The notes: generated by a model not told the origin, from the sequence alone. 64,000 nucleotides of DNA from Flaveria trinervia (GCA_025506515.1 JACCIX010000502.1:124001-188000); one strand, 5' to 3'. Positions 43,846 through 56,056 are shown, numbered from the stretch's first letter. Numbers and translations are program-made.

Positions 43846-45119
43846 TAAACCTTGGCCTCTTACTATTTTTCCCATGGGGATGGGCCATCCTCTTCTTCCT
43901 GGAGCCCTTGGAGACAGAGGTTCCCCTTAAACTGAGTGGCTGGTCTGGGTGTAAGTAGGATCAATGACATCTGTAGCATCACCCTTCGACCCAGCCTGGC
44001 ATCTGCCAACCGCCTCTTTCCCTTTATCGGTGGCAACCCTACTCCCGACAATCCTTACCAGTGGCTCATCATCAAACTCTTCCTCTTTATCAAGCAGGAA
44101 GTCTTGGTGCAAGCCATCCTTCTCTGTTCCACCAGGTGCATCACTGCCTTGACCATCATCATGGTCATCATCATCATCGTCTTTTTCATCGGTAGGTAGC
44201 TCAATTGGATCAACATCGGAGTCGCTATCCTCGTGACTCCACTTCTTAAGAGAGGGCGCCACATAATCTTCACCTGCCAAATGCTTGAACAATCTCCTGA
44301 CCGGGGGCTTCACCTGCTTCCCCCGGTAGACCTTCATCCTACCCAATGTAGTGTCATCCATAACCTCCAAAACTAAAGCATCATCCCTCTCCTTTGGTAG
44401 CATAGGAAGCTTCTCGTCAATAATCATCTATAGAAAGCGTGGGTACATACAAAATCCTTCCTTGCCTTTGGCTTCCAGGTTCTCAATCATATAAGAGAAG
44501 AGCATTCAGGAGAAACTGAACGAGTGGTTTAGCACCAGAGCAACATATGCGTTCTGGATTTGATCTGACATCTCGTCGAATCCTTTTCTCCTTGACGCTA
44601 TGCACTTGAGAATGACATGTGCTAAGTACTTGAACTGGGGGCACAAGTTGCTCTTGTTGAGCACACCTACATTGATATACCCAGTGTACTTTATCCGTGG
44701 AAAGCATCCCCGAACGGTCAAAGGATATAGCTTGGTTGGGTACGCATCATCGTCACCCAGATCCAGGACTCGCCTTAGATCGTCTGCAGTAATATTGATC
44801 TCTTGTCCAAAAATCAAGCTCCGAATACTGTGAGGCTCAATGGACCTATCAACTGGAGCACCTTCCTAGAAGGTCTGCTGTAATGATCTGTATGGCGTGC
44901 AGGGAGTAGATATCGCCTTGAAGATCCTCGATCTCCTCAGAAAGGCGATGATCCCAGAAAATTCAGAAGCATTCCAAGTAGTCGCATCTAAGTAAGCACA
45001 GATGTTGTGCTTCGTGCTCATCATCCATCTATCAGCCATGTTGTTACACCACAAGAAACATATACGTTAGCTTTATGCATAATAGAAGATAGTTGGAACT
45101 TAAGCTATTTTGATCATAC

Positions 45120-45320
45120 TGGTTCAGTCGTGCGATTGAACCATACGAGAGTTTTAGTCGTACGATTGAGCCTGCGGCTGAGTTCAGTCGTGCAATTGAG
45201 CCTACGACTGAACTTAGTCGTATACTACACCATGCGGTTGAGTCAGTCGTGCGACTGAACCCAAACGCATCATTCATTCGTGCGATTGAATCGTGCGCCT
45301 AGCTCAATCGTGCGACTGAG
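45120..45320. repeat. CAGTCGTGCGACTG array, spacer copy 1
   Basis: Variants such as CAGTCGTGCGATTGAA and CGTGCGACTGAAC recur about every 25 bases; the CAGTCG and CGACTG arms form short imperfect palindromes. Confidence 0.8.
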
Positions 45321-45734
45321 GTTCATCGGCATGACCATTGGCATCCTACACTGTTTACACCCTAGATTTGAATCTTTGTCAAAACTTTATATTAGACTTC
45401 GTGTTTAGACTCATTAGACTCACAGAGACCCAAAACAACACTTAATTTCCTTTAGATCAACTTTAATGTCCATTTAAGTGGTCTATCTTAGGGTTTAGTC
45501 TCGGCTCTAGGTTTTAATATAATCGGTCCTTTTAGATGCGATTAAGATGTTCATTTGGATAGACTTTAGTCGCCCAGTACCTGTAGATGAGTAAAACACA
45601 TGTTAGAATCACAATCAGTAGGTGAGAACAATCAAATGAAATTTGGGCAGAGTATGTGTGTAAGGGTGATTTCAGAGGACTTTGAAGGGTGGTAAGGGTT
45701 ACGACCGACTGACCCCCTTATTTATACTATTTTA

Positions 45735-46030
45735 AATTTCAGTCGAGCGACTGGACCCATACTTATGCTTCAGTCATGCGACTGAGCCCATACTCATGCT
45801 TTAGTCGTGCGACTGAGCCCATACTCATGCTTCAGTCGTGCGACTGGGGTTCAGTCGTGCGACTGGCTCATACTCCTTCATCCATTCGTACGATTGGTTC
45901 AGTCTTGTAGTCCAATCGCATGGTTTTCCCATACTCATGGTCCAATCGTGTGACTGGCTCATACTTATGTTTCAATCATGCGATTGGCTCATCCTTATGA
46001 TTCAATCATACGATTGGCTCATACTTATGA
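45735..46030. repeat. CAGTCGTGCGACTG array, spacer copy 2
   Basis: The same motif with CCCATACTCATG linkers; several units are identical (for example around 45770-45860). Confidence 0.82.
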
Positions 46031-46104
46031 GCTTGAACTCATACACTTTCACACACTTAGAATTTTTCACTTTTGATATAACATATGACCTTTTAACACC
46101 ATTT

Positions 46105-46208
46105 GATCACCTCAGACGTGATCCTTTTAGTTTGGAACCGATTCATCACCTCAGACGTGATCCTTTTAATTTAAAACTGATTGGTCACCTGAGACGTGAC
46201 CCCTTTTT
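46105..46208. repeat. 39-bp tandem repeat, 2.7 copies
   Basis: Units start at 46105, 46144 and 46183. Each contains TCACCTCAGACGTGA, so the arms TCAC and GTGA can pair. Confidence 0.85.
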
Positions 46209-46744
46209 GTAAGTGATTCACAGATTTCATCCAGTTGTAGAGTCCAACGTCTACACTACAAAATACTAGAAAATAAAAAGCAATTTTGAAATTTAAAAGA
46301 AAACCAAGACATATTTTTGTTGTTTTAGGTTTGAGCAGAAAAGCTTCAAATATTTGATCATTTCTGGAACGATTCATTATGGAATCATAAAGGTATATCA
46401 GAATCATTTGGGAACCCCTTTTTAATATGCACTTTGATGCTAGATTCTTGTTTTGTTTGAGAGTCAATAGCACTTTCAAGAAATCATACTAGATCTATAA
46501 AATGCACACAATGATTTTGACTGTTAAGAATTGCAGCCACGATGATTGTCAGTATACTTGTCCACTTAAATCCATACACAGATTTTTTGACTCGCATTGG
46601 TGATGAACTAGGTTAGATTATTTCAACAAGCATTTGTGGATCTCACACTTATATGGTAATCAACATTCCTCAGGAGATTTTTGAGCGGTCTACGAGTATT
46701 TGACAAGAAGAAACTATTCTAAGAGCTTTCAAAGAGATGCCAAG

Positions 46745-46859
46745 CCTCAGGTCAGTGCCATTACACAACAGAGAGGCGCAAACAACAATAAATTCTAGAA
46801 TATTTAGGTTATGTTTATCCTCAGGTCAGTGCCACCGCACAGCAGAGAGGCACACAACC
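46745..46859. repeat. 41-bp direct repeat separated by about 33 bp
   Basis: CCTCAGGTCAGTGCCA starts copies at 46745 and 46819; the following bases match with a few differences (GAGAGGCRCA common to both). Confidence 0.85.
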
Positions 46860-47589
46860 TATCTCCTTGTTAGAGCATTTATTTTTCTTTTGAACACAAT
46901 GCACCAACAACATTAGTCATTAGCTTGATGGCTTTAAGCAGTTTTTCCATGTGCTTTGCTCGTATTTATGGTCATCCACACACATTTGTGGCGTTTATTT
47001 TTCTCGTCACCCCTTATTGGAAATGCATTGATTGTGTTAACCAGGGATAAGATGAGAACCCACAGCAAGTTGAACAAGTTAGTTTGAATTTTAATTCACC
47101 AATGAAGTCTACTCATCTATTGTGTTGAATCAACCGACACATCATACAATGAACTAGCAACCTCTACGTCTACTTTCTCTATGTTACCTCAATAGCAGAC
47201 TAGTTTAACTATCATTTTTCTTTAGTTGTGCATAGACTTCTTAGACTTGTAATTTGAATTTCGCGTTTTGAGCAGATTAGTTTTGAGGTCCCAACTAATT
47301 TGTTCCTTGTGTACTAGCATTTTCCATAAATGCTTTGAATCAAAATCACAGATTTGATTTCACTTTTTTTTAGCTAAAATGGCCTCCCCCCTCGTTTTTT
47401 TGTAATTTTTTTAAATATTTAAATACTGCAGCGAATTAAATACTATACTAAAACTATTCTCCCTCTAAAATTATAAAAGCAAAAATCTTTTTGTATTTTT
47501 GGATTTTAATAGACATGAAAATAAAAGAAAAGAAAAGAATATAACTAATAAACTAAGAAAAAACTATTCAGACTATGAACTTTCTTCTT

Positions 47590-48329
47590 CTTGAATCACA
47601 TCCCTTTTCTTTTTCATGCCATTAACCAGTAAAAGATATAAAAACCTAGGTTTGTCAAATGCTTTTGTGTAAAGGTCGGCACGTCAAAAATCAGTATTAA
47701 TTTTAACAACATCGATTATTTGCTTTTCAAAACAGTTACGTATAAAGTGATATTTAATACCAATGTGTTTTGTTTAGGATGTTGGACCAGATTTTTGGGT
47801 ACAGAAATTGCGGCAGAATTATCAATAAAAATAGGGGTGTTAGAAAATTGCAAACCGTAGTCGCGCATTCGCTGTTGAATCCAAATGATTTGTGAACAAC
47901 AACTTGCAGCAGCAACGTATTCAGCTTCACATGATAACAGAGCAACTGAGGTCTGCTTCTTACACTGCCAAGTGACTAAGCATCTACAAGAACTGATATC
48001 TCACTGATGTTGACTTGTAATTTATCTTGCAACCACCATAGTCCGAGTCACTATAATCGTCATGAGGATACCACAACCCGAGTGTTGGAGTACCCTTCAA
48101 ATAGCGAAAAATCCTTTTAACCCCGATGAGATGATTTACTTTTGGTTTCACCTGATATCTGGAGCAAAAACACGTGGCGTACATGATATCAGGACGCGAA
48201 GCTGTGAGATACATGAGAGATCCGATCATTCCTCTGTACACGGTGGCATCAACCAGATCACCATTTTCATCGGGTGCCATGTCATGATTCGTGGCAAGTG
48301 GAGTTCCAGCTGCCGAAGCATTCTCCATG
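47590..48329 (-). pseudogene. Element I RNase H
   Basis: The frame 48328-47984 begins near the end of reverse transcriptase and reads GSLMYLTASRPDIMYA, RIFRYLKGTPTLGLWYPH and a DSDYGG motif that carries the catalytic Asp. Frames from about 47980 to 47590 contain the EAEYVAAASCC segment with the catalytic Glu, but with several shifts. This domain would remove the RNA strand. Confidence 0.8.
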
Positions 48330-49590
48330 TCGAATCGACTGAGGATATCTCCTACATATTAGTCTGATACAGGAAGATTCCTTTTGGTGTCTGATCCACT
48401 TGTAAGCGAGAAAGAACTTCATATCCCCCATGGCGCTCATCTTAAACTTTGCTTTCATTACAGATTCGAATTCTTTACATAATTCTTCGTTTTTGGAACC
48501 GAAGATTATCTCATCCACATATATCGGTACCAGCAGTAAATCTCCATCCTTTTCTTTGATGAATAATGTACAGTCAATAACTCCTTTACGAAAATCATGT
48601 TTCACAAGATGAGTTGAGAGTTTCTCATACTACGCTCTAAGGGCTTGATGGAGCCCATAAAGAGCCTTGTCGAGTTTGTAAACTCTATCCTGATGATAAG
48701 GATCCTCAAATCCTTCGGGTTGATTGACATAGATTGTTTCACGGATTTCACCATGAAGTAATGCACTCTTCACATCTAGTTGATAAACTTTAATCTTCAT
48801 GTAGGATGCATAGGCGAGAAATAGTATTGCTTCCATCCTTGCCACCAGTGCAAACACTTCTTGTAATCTATGCCTTCGACTTGTCAAAACCCTTAAATTA
48901 CAAGTCGAGCCTTATTCCTGATTATGACTCCTTGGTCATCTTTCTTACACTTCAACACCCATTTAGTGCCTATCACTTTAGCACCTTTTGGTCTGTCCAC
49001 AAGGGTCCATTCTCTTAACTTCTTGAACTATAAGAGTTCTTCTTGCATTGCACTGACCCATGCCTCATCATTTAAGTCATCACTCACATATTTTGGCTCA
49101 AATTGAGACACAAAACATTGATATGCACCATCGTGAAGATAACCTTTTTCCATGATTGAGGCATAATCAGCTGCGTATAGCTGATTACGTGTATGTACTC
49201 CCGATCGAACATCCCCAATGACGTTGTCTAAGGGATGATAAACATTAAGTCAAGATCCGGAAGTAGCGGGAACAACTACTTCATTATCCAGATTGTGAAA
49301 CCTAGGTTCAGTATCTATAGCTGTTGGAGTATGAGGTTTAGAAGTGTCAGAGGCATTGGGATTTGGTGCTTGTGTACTTTCATTGGTGGCAACCTGTTCC
49401 TCCTATTCCATATTTGGAGTCTCAACTGCTTTATCATCAGAGGAAGAATCACTTACTTCATGGTCTCCCCCTAAAGGACCAGTTGATGTCGAGTCTGGTG
49501 GAGGAGTGTTTAGAACATCGTACATCATCTTAGCAGATAGCTCATCATCAGTATGAGAAAGCAGTAGATTGAAGATTTAAATAATCCATC
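48330..49590 (-). pseudogene. Element I reverse transcriptase and linker
   Basis: Linker sequence from 49590 with an internal polypurine-like TTTAGGGGGAGACC (minus strand, 49463-49476) precedes reverse transcriptase. The frame 48887-48630 has VYQLDVKSALLHGEI and YKLDKALYGLHQ. The frame 48605-48282 reads VPIYVDEIIFGS: the second catalytic Asp is Glu (GAG at 48512-48510). A frameshift follows in the FFLAYK segment. Both points predict an inactive enzyme. Confidence 0.82.
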
Positions 49591-50924
49591 ATAGTCGAGG
49601 AAGAAGGAGGGTCCTTTTCCAGCAGGGGGTGGTGTATCTTCGAACATCAACGTCGCACCACACTTCTACCTGACACATTGAATTATTGTAAACTCTCTTG
49701 TCTGGTATACAGTATCCGAGGAAGATACCTTCTTCAGCCTTCTCACTAAACTTCCCAATCTGAGTTTTCTTCAACAGCATGCACGGTAAACGGTTCTAGA
49801 TACTCCAAGTTAGGTTTATGTTGCTGGAGTAGTTCATAACATGTTTTCCCATGTCGTTTGACCACTAGGACTCGATTGTGCGTATAAAAAGCATTAGCCA
49901 CTGCCTCATTCTAGAATTATATAGGCAGTTTCAAGTCGACTAGCATTGTCCTGGCTGTCTCTATCAAGCTCCTATTTTTCCTTTCAGCAACGCCATTCAT
50001 CCATGGAGTGTAGGCAGAAGTAAATTGATGTACTATTCCTTTCTCTCTACAATATGCCTCCATCCATTGATTCTTGAATTCTGTGCTGTTGTCTGATTGA
50101 ATATGCCTTACTTTCAGCTTGTAGAGTGATTCCAATGTAGTTACCAGATGTTTGAATGATTCAAAAGTTTCTGATTTGGCTTTTAGAATCATCACCCGAG
50201 AGAATCTTGAGTAATCATCCATTACTACAAAGCAATACAGATCTCCAGCAATGCTCTTTGTACTGACTGGGCCAAACAGATCCATATGTAGAAGCTTGAG
50301 AGGCATATCAATAGAATTCACTTTCTTTGCCTTGTGAGACTTCTTGGTCTGTTTCCATTTCTTACATGCTACACAGAAATCTGGAAGCTGGAAATTTTTG
50401 ATAGTTACTCCATTCACTAAATCATTTTGAACTAGATGATTCATCTTCCTTGGATTAATGTGTCCCATTCTTCTACGCCATGAGACTGAATCCCTTTCAA
50501 TTGCCTTTGACAAGAAACATTGAACATTGTGATCAGTTGTGGAGGCTTTTGATAGATCCAAGACATACAAGTCGTTATATCTTGAAGCTGACATAAGAAC
50601 TTTATCCTCATCAATCATATAGTCCTTCTTCAACATGTAGCACTTCTTGTTGTCAAATACAACTTTGAATCCTTTATCACAGATCTGGGAGACTGAAAGT
50701 AAGTTGTTCTGTAGTTGTTGAATGTAGTTGACCTTATCGAATTTTACTTTCTCGTTTCCCACTTCGCCTTGAGTTGTGATGTAACCTCCCTTGTTCCCAG
50801 GAAATGAAACATGTCCCCCTTTAATTTGTTTGACGTTGAAAAAGATGGATGAATTCTCTGTCATGTGCCTAGACGCCCCATTATCAATAATCTAGGTATT
50901 AGTGATAGCCCTGTATCGGACACC
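49591..50924 (-). pseudogene. Element I protease and integrase
   Basis: Behind a TGTGCAG at 50930-50925 comes a degraded copia protease: an IDNGAS-RHMTENSS context spans a stop near 50893. The frame 50864-49917 then reads LLSVSQICD, the GAG-pre-integrase zinc region (RMGHINPRKMNH with His; FCVACKKWKQ with Cys), LHMDLFGP, HIQSDN and NGVAERKNR with the catalytic Glu. All DDE residues are present. Stops after KLPI (49914) and later frames break the C-terminus, which ends near 49591. Confidence 0.85.
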
Positions 50925-50945
50925 CTGCACATTCAAAGAAACTTG

Positions 50946-53720
50946 TTAGTTCAGATTTGGGACCCAAGCCTTAACTGGCTTGGGTGACCCAGAGGAATCA
51001 CACATCATAAACTTAACCCATTGTCCTTTAGAAGATGAGGGCATATCTTTCTTCTTATACTCCTCACTATTAGACACTATACTTGATTTTTCTTTCCATA
51101 GGCCAGTTTTGTGTAAGGCCTGTTTGTGGTAAACAGACGGCTGACTTATGGTTTGAACTTTAGGTTCACTAATACGCTTAGGTGGAGTATTAGATCTTAT
51201 TTTAGAAAAACTTGGTTGTGCATCATAAAGTTCAATTTTCTTTCTAGGCATCTGATAATAAGGACAATTAGAAGAGATATGTCCTTGTTTTCCACAACTG
51301 TAGCAAGCTCTCACTTCTACAGATTGAAGAAAAATTTTATGTGATGTTGAGTTTGGTGAAGGTGTCAAATGTGTCTGGTTGGGTTTTGTCACTTCTCTTT
51401 TAGATGTTTCAGCCTTATTAACAAAATTAATTTTTAACATTTTGAACATCTTTATTTTTCATTTTATTTGGACTTTGATGATTAACATGTTTGGGGTTAA
51501 TTGGTTTACTTATTTTTGGTTCTGAAATCTACGTTTGTGAACCTGACCTTACATTAACCCTTTTAATTTCATCATCCAAATTCTAAACTTGCATTTTTCC
51601 TTTTGATTTCAAAGTAGCATCTTTCTGTTTAGTGACATATTTCACCGGTTTACTCGTAGAATCAGGATCACTAACTAGAGGGGTGGACACCACATGATCC
51701 TTTACTGGATTGTTATTAATAGGTCTACATTTAGTGTTCAAAACGATCTCATTTTAGTTACTTTGTAACCCAAACCTTCCCCATTATTTCGTTCTTTCAC
51801 TAAGTTTTGAACTATATGAGAAAAACTAGCCCAACGATACAGTTTTTGTTTTAAAGAATTAACCTCGACTTCCAAAACTGCTTTTTCCTTTTTGGTTTCT
51901 TCTAAACAATTTAAGTAAAACTTTATATAATTTGATTGATTTAAGGCAACAACCTCGGTTTCCCTTAGTTGTTTCCCCAAAATTCTATCTTTTCTTTAAA
52001 ACTGTACTCATTTTGTTTTAATATACGATTAGCTTCAGTGCAGAGTTGTAAATCATTTACTAAGTTATTATTGTGTTCTAATAACCTAGAAAATTTTAGA
52101 TCAATTTTTTCCCTAAAATTTTCACATTCAATACAAGCATGTTTTTCAAATAATTGATCTGTAGAACTTACCTGTGAGGAGTCAGCTGAACCAGCCATCA
52201 AAATAGAGTTAGACCCTTTGGTGGCTTGAGATTCTGAACTTGTTGCTCTTAGCTCTTTCTCAACCAAGTGATTTACCACGTTCATAGCTTTTTCGGTATC
52301 TGACATCGCTTGCTCAACTGCAATCTCACCTTCACTAGCAGACCCATCATCCAATGCTTCGACAAACGCAATATATGATTCTCCAGGAGAAACAAATCGG
52401 AAGGATTAGTCTTGTCCTTCATCACCTTGAGCAGTTAGAGCCTTTGTCTCTTTGCTTGAAGAAGCAGTTCCAATCACGTCCTTGTCTTGACGGTTGAATG
52501 TAGGAAATGGGTTTCCATTTTTGTTTTCTTGGGCTTTACACATTAACATTTAAAATGCCCCTTTTCACCACAGTTGAAGCAGGTGACTTTGGTTTTGTCA
52601 AAACCAAAAGTTGTATCTTTAGTGACGACTAGAATCTGCCCCGTCTTATTGACAATTTTTTTAGCTCTTCTAACTGCACTGCTCATTCTCATCAACTTGC
52701 TCGTAATCTTCATCTGCAAGATGACAATTTCCAATCTTCCCGGCAACTAAACTATCATAAGATTGTACCACTGCTGCTAGAAGATCCATATGCTCCTTTG
52801 CAACTTCCACTATGGTATTACCGAGATTCTCGGTCTTCACCTTTGTAGTATTGGCTACAGGCACTATGTATTGGGTTCCAGATGAACCTGATGTCTCTAG
52901 TCCTGAAGCAGTGGTTTGCAAAGGAGCCGAGGAGCTAGGCACGAATGTTGTTTGTAATGGTGCTCCTGACACAGCTGGAGTCGAAACTGAGTTGTAAAGT
53001 GAAGGATTCTGAACATAGGATCCTTTCTTCGACTTGTACTTCATCCGCAGTTCTTCCTCCCATAACTTAAATATGAAGTCATTTATGTCTAACGTTGCAA
53101 GAATGTTGTTCTATCTCAGGTTAAACACAAATGAATCCATTTCTCAAGCAAACCATCAGCAAAGCTTGAAACTTAATCTTCTATTGAGGTGGTTACGCCA
53201 TGAGTGTGCAGCTCACTCATTAGATGATAGAATCTGTCAATATTATCATCTAAGCTTTCATTCCCTATTGAAGAGAAATTATCAAACTCCTTCTTGAGAG
53301 CTTTAGCCTTCAGTGCCTTCAACATTGCATTTCCATCGTACCTCTTCTCCAAGGCCTCCCATAGCTTTTTGGTCTGCTTGTTCTCATAAAACTTATGAAA
53401 TATGTCTTTTGGTATTGACTGATTCAACAGGGCATAAACTTTCTTCTCAGCATTGAAGAGTATCTTCTGAGCTTCACTCATTCCTCCCAAAGTCAACTTG
53501 ACTCCATTTGCACTGACTGGTACCGTGTAACCAGCCTCAATGGATGTCCAAAGATTGGGATCGACTCCATTTAAGTAAATCTCAAACCACTATTTCCATT
53601 GAGGATATTCATCTAATGTTAACAACTTTGTGGTTTATTATGATTACCAATCTCATTCTCCGGAAGAAGTAGGTTCTGGATGCGTGAGTCCTTTCCTGCA
53701 GTAAATGCATGATCTTCCAT
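50946..53720 (-). pseudogene. Element I gag (two zinc knuckles with coiled-coil between)
   Basis: The ATG at 53720 begins MEDHAFTAGKDS. The capsid part (53650-53173) has LDEYPQW, FEIYLNGVDPNLW, LGGMSEAQKILFNAEKKVYALL and LKKEFDNFSSIG. The first knuckle, TCFNCGEKGHFKC, is near 52550-52590. A Lys/Glu/Asn-rich helical region spans 52354-51738, and the second knuckle CYSCGKQGHISSNC is near 51290. The last residues contain KAWVPNLN before a TAA at 50948-50946. Stops and shifts divide it into four frames. A long gag with two knuckles and a coiled-coil is typical of Sireviruses. Confidence 0.8.
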
Positions 53721-53739
53721 TTCTATGGACTTGGTACTT

Positions 53740-54010
53740 GGATAACAGGACAATCTCAATCGTGCGAATGGACTTTGAGTATGGATCACTCGTGTGAATG
53801 AACTATGAGTATGGATCACTCGTGCGAATGAAGAGTGCGAATGAATTTAATCGTGCGATTAGATTCAGTCGTGCGTATGAACAGGACGATTGGAAGCAAA
53901 TGATTGGAGTTGTTCAGTCGTGCAAATGAGCTATGCGACTGAGTTCAGTCGTGCGAATGGAGTATACGAATGAGTTCAATCATACGAATAAGCTAATCAT
54001 GCAACTGAAG
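53740..54010. repeat. CGTGCGAATGAACTATG array in the leader of I
   Basis: Degenerate TCGTGCGAATGA and CAGTCGTGCAAATGA units between the primer-binding site and the gag ATG, related to the arrays in the LTRs and spacer. Confidence 0.78.
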
Positions 54011-54222
54011 GCTGCTGTTTTTGCAAAATCAAAGATTTTGATACTATGACACAAAATACGATTTTTCTAAGAACCTAAATCTATCGTATAGTGAAAAATT
54101 GAAACTTTAATGCCAGAAAATGTCGAAAACACCTTTTGAAGCAAACGTGGTGACTCTTTTGATCAAAACGTAGGTTTTTGACACCAAACCTAATTGAATC
54201 AAATGCAAAATCAAGAGCCAAA

Positions 54223-54234
54223 GCTCTGATACCA
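54223..54234 (-). other. Primer-binding site of element I
   Basis: TGGTATCAGAGC on the minus strand, two bases inside the right LTR, exact match to the tRNA-Met complement core. Confidence 0.92.
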
Positions 54235-54236
54235 CT

Positions 54237-54950
54237 TGTTAGGACCGTGTATGTACGGAGTACTAACTAATTCTGCGTTTATACCAGATCAAATAGTGTG
54301 GAATCCTATTTGATTGGCGATCCAATCAGTGAGAACGATAACCCGATCGACATATATTGAACTAAATGTTAAGAACGAGTAGGAATTGGTCAACAACGAA
54401 CTATGAACTTTGATAGTCTGTTTGCGACGCTCTAGACGGCTAGGGTTTATGTGTATTCGTAATATCTCTCAAAGTGTTGTGCTTTTCCATGAATTATGTG
54501 GTATTTATAGGATAGTGGTTTCCATTCATACGACTGAACCATTAGCATTGTATAGTCGTGCTATTGAATCATGCGATTGATCCATACGTACGACTGAATT
54601 TTCAGTCGTGCGACTGAATCAATCTTATATCTCAATCATATGTCTGATCTAGTCTCCTGGTTTAGTCGTGCGGCTGGTCCATAAGCATGATATATTGATG
54701 TGTATGGTCCATAAGTATGGGCCATTTGCATGAATACTCATCCGACTAGGTGAACACATTACTCAATCATTATTGACTTAGAATTGTGTACAACAACCTC
54801 AAACCTACATAAGAAGTTTATACATACGAATTAAAGATAAGTAAACATTAAATCATAAATCATATCTCATTACTTCATCAAATTAAACATATGTAAGAAA
54901 TGAAAGACTTTTACATTTAAGCACATAAACTAGGTACACATGTATCTACA
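54237..54950 (-). repeat. 5' LTR of element I (right)
   Basis: 714 bases, matching 42105-42855 except for the 37-bp duplication. CTATAAATAC on the minus strand (54501-54510) is a TATA element upstream of the U3/R boundary. A motif array occupies about 54535-54740. Confidence 0.93.
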
Positions 54951-54955
54951 CTCCA
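54951..54955. repeat. Target-site duplication of I, right copy (CTCCA)
   Basis: Exact match to 42100-42104. Confidence 0.93.
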
Positions 54956-56056
54956 CAATCTATACCGTTTTACACAATTAGGGTATCCTAGAAAAACACA
55001 TTTACAACCCCTAGGTTCCAACTTCTCTTGGCTAAAATGAGCATAAACTAAAGAACTAAACACCTTAAGTTCCATGTAGTCAATCTTTCTCCCTGACCAC
55101 ACCTCCATAGGTGTCTTCATGTCTAATGCAGCTGATGGAGACCTATTGACTAAGTACGCTGCAGTTGTAACAGCTTCAGCCCAGAACATCTAGGGTAAAC
55201 CAGAACTAGCCAACATGCACCTTACTTTTTCAAGCAAGGTTCTATTCATCCTCTCAGCCAAACCATTATGTTGTGGATTCCCAAGCACAGTTCTATGTCT
55301 TGCAATACCATGAGTCTTACAATATTGATTGAACTCATGATTGTAGAACTCCAACCCATTGTCTATTTTTAATGTCTTGAGCTTTCTTTTAGTTTGAGTG
55401 TCCACACGGACTTTCCATTTCTTAAACTTACTTAAGGCATCACTCTTATTCTTTAAGATAACCACCTAAACTCTTCTTGAAAAATCATCAATCAATGTTA
55501 TAAAGTATCTAGCACCACCCAAAGAATCAACCTTAGTAGTACCCCATAAATCAAAATGATGTAGTCTAAAAACCCATTTGTGATATGCTTGGCCCTTGTA
55601 AACTTTACCCTCTTGTGTTTACCAAGAATACAAGTTTTACAAAAACCAAAATCATAATTCTTCAACTCAGTCATCACATGTTGCTTCTGTAACTCCACCA
55701 GTACTTGACGACTGATATGACCAAGCTTTTTGTGTCACAACATAGCCTTAGAACTACTATCACTTAAGGCAGTTGCCACCTAGGGCTCTACTACACCAGC
55801 ACAACTAGTAGATAGATATTGTTATCCCTTCTACTACCAGACAATACTAACATTAATCCCTTAATCATCTTAGTCTTACCATCTCTAAGACTAACATGGT
55901 ACCCAGAACTCTCCAACAGGCCTAAAGACAATAAACTCTTTTAAGACTAGGGATATACCTTACATCATGAAAATCCACTACCATGCCATTCTTCATCTTC
56001 AAAGTCACTACACCATGACCCACAATCTTACAAGGTCTATCATCCCCTAGCTTTAC
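54956..56056 (-). pseudogene. Element H protease tail and integrase
   Basis: Right to left: FCKTCILGKHKRV with the Cys pair of the zinc site (55698-55498), IDNGLEFYN with a catalytic Asp, NGLAERMNRTL with the catalytic Glu (55465-55190), then FWAEAVTTAAYLVNRSPS and a C-terminal GCKCVFLGY segment that stops at element I (55189-54956). Frame breaks occur between each. The first catalytic Asp region lies in broken sequence near 55530. It is cut by I within the segment just after GY. Confidence 0.82.

Larger units (their letters stand above)
43064..45039 (-). pseudogene. Element I envelope-position ORF (Sirevirus-like third ORF)
   Basis: The protein starts MADRWMMSTKHN at 45039 and parallels the B third ORF: KHN near the start, an LRRVLDLG segment (44817-44506), a Cys-Ile-Ala-Ser-Arg-Arg segment, and a YPRFL motif just before 44427. 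The next frame (44427-43927) has a long Asp run. A Thr-rich tract (43835-43630) follows a Lys/Arg-rich stretch. The C-terminal frame 43369-43064 reads KWWYYDRRTGES and ends in a Trp-Leu-Thr motif. Frameshifts and stops separate each part. No convincing membrane helix was seen; function unknown. Confidence 0.65.
45055..47589 (-). other. Element I spacer between pol and the third ORF
   Basis: No supportable ORF. It contains two CAGTCGTGCGACTG-type arrays (45120-45320 and 45735-46030), a 39-bp repeat, a 41-bp direct repeat, and at 47457-47470 an internal polypurine-like TTTTAGAGGGAGAA on the minus strand. Confidence 0.7.
42105..54950 (-). mobile_element. Element I: 12.8-kb Sirevirus-like Ty1/copia element
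   Basis: Perfect CTCCA duplications flank LTRs of 751 (left) and 714 bases (right). Right to left it carries a primer-binding site, a long gag with two zinc knuckles, protease, integrase, reverse transcriptase, RNase H, a 2.5 kb spacer, an envelope-position ORF and a polypurine tract. A large gag plus third ORF is the Sirevirus layout. The high similarity of LTRs indicates it is younger than its host H. Frames are broken at many points, including the reverse transcriptase catalytic motif. Confidence 0.92.

Noticed and set aside
43619..43930. Gly-rich plus-strand frame resembling a glycine-rich protein
   Set aside because: It is the complement of the Thr-rich part of the third ORF of element I and arises from low-complexity GGT/GGTAGT sequence.
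43064..45039. True viral envelope glycoprotein
   Set aside because: No signal peptide, cleavage site or membrane anchor was seen, so only the positional description is kept.
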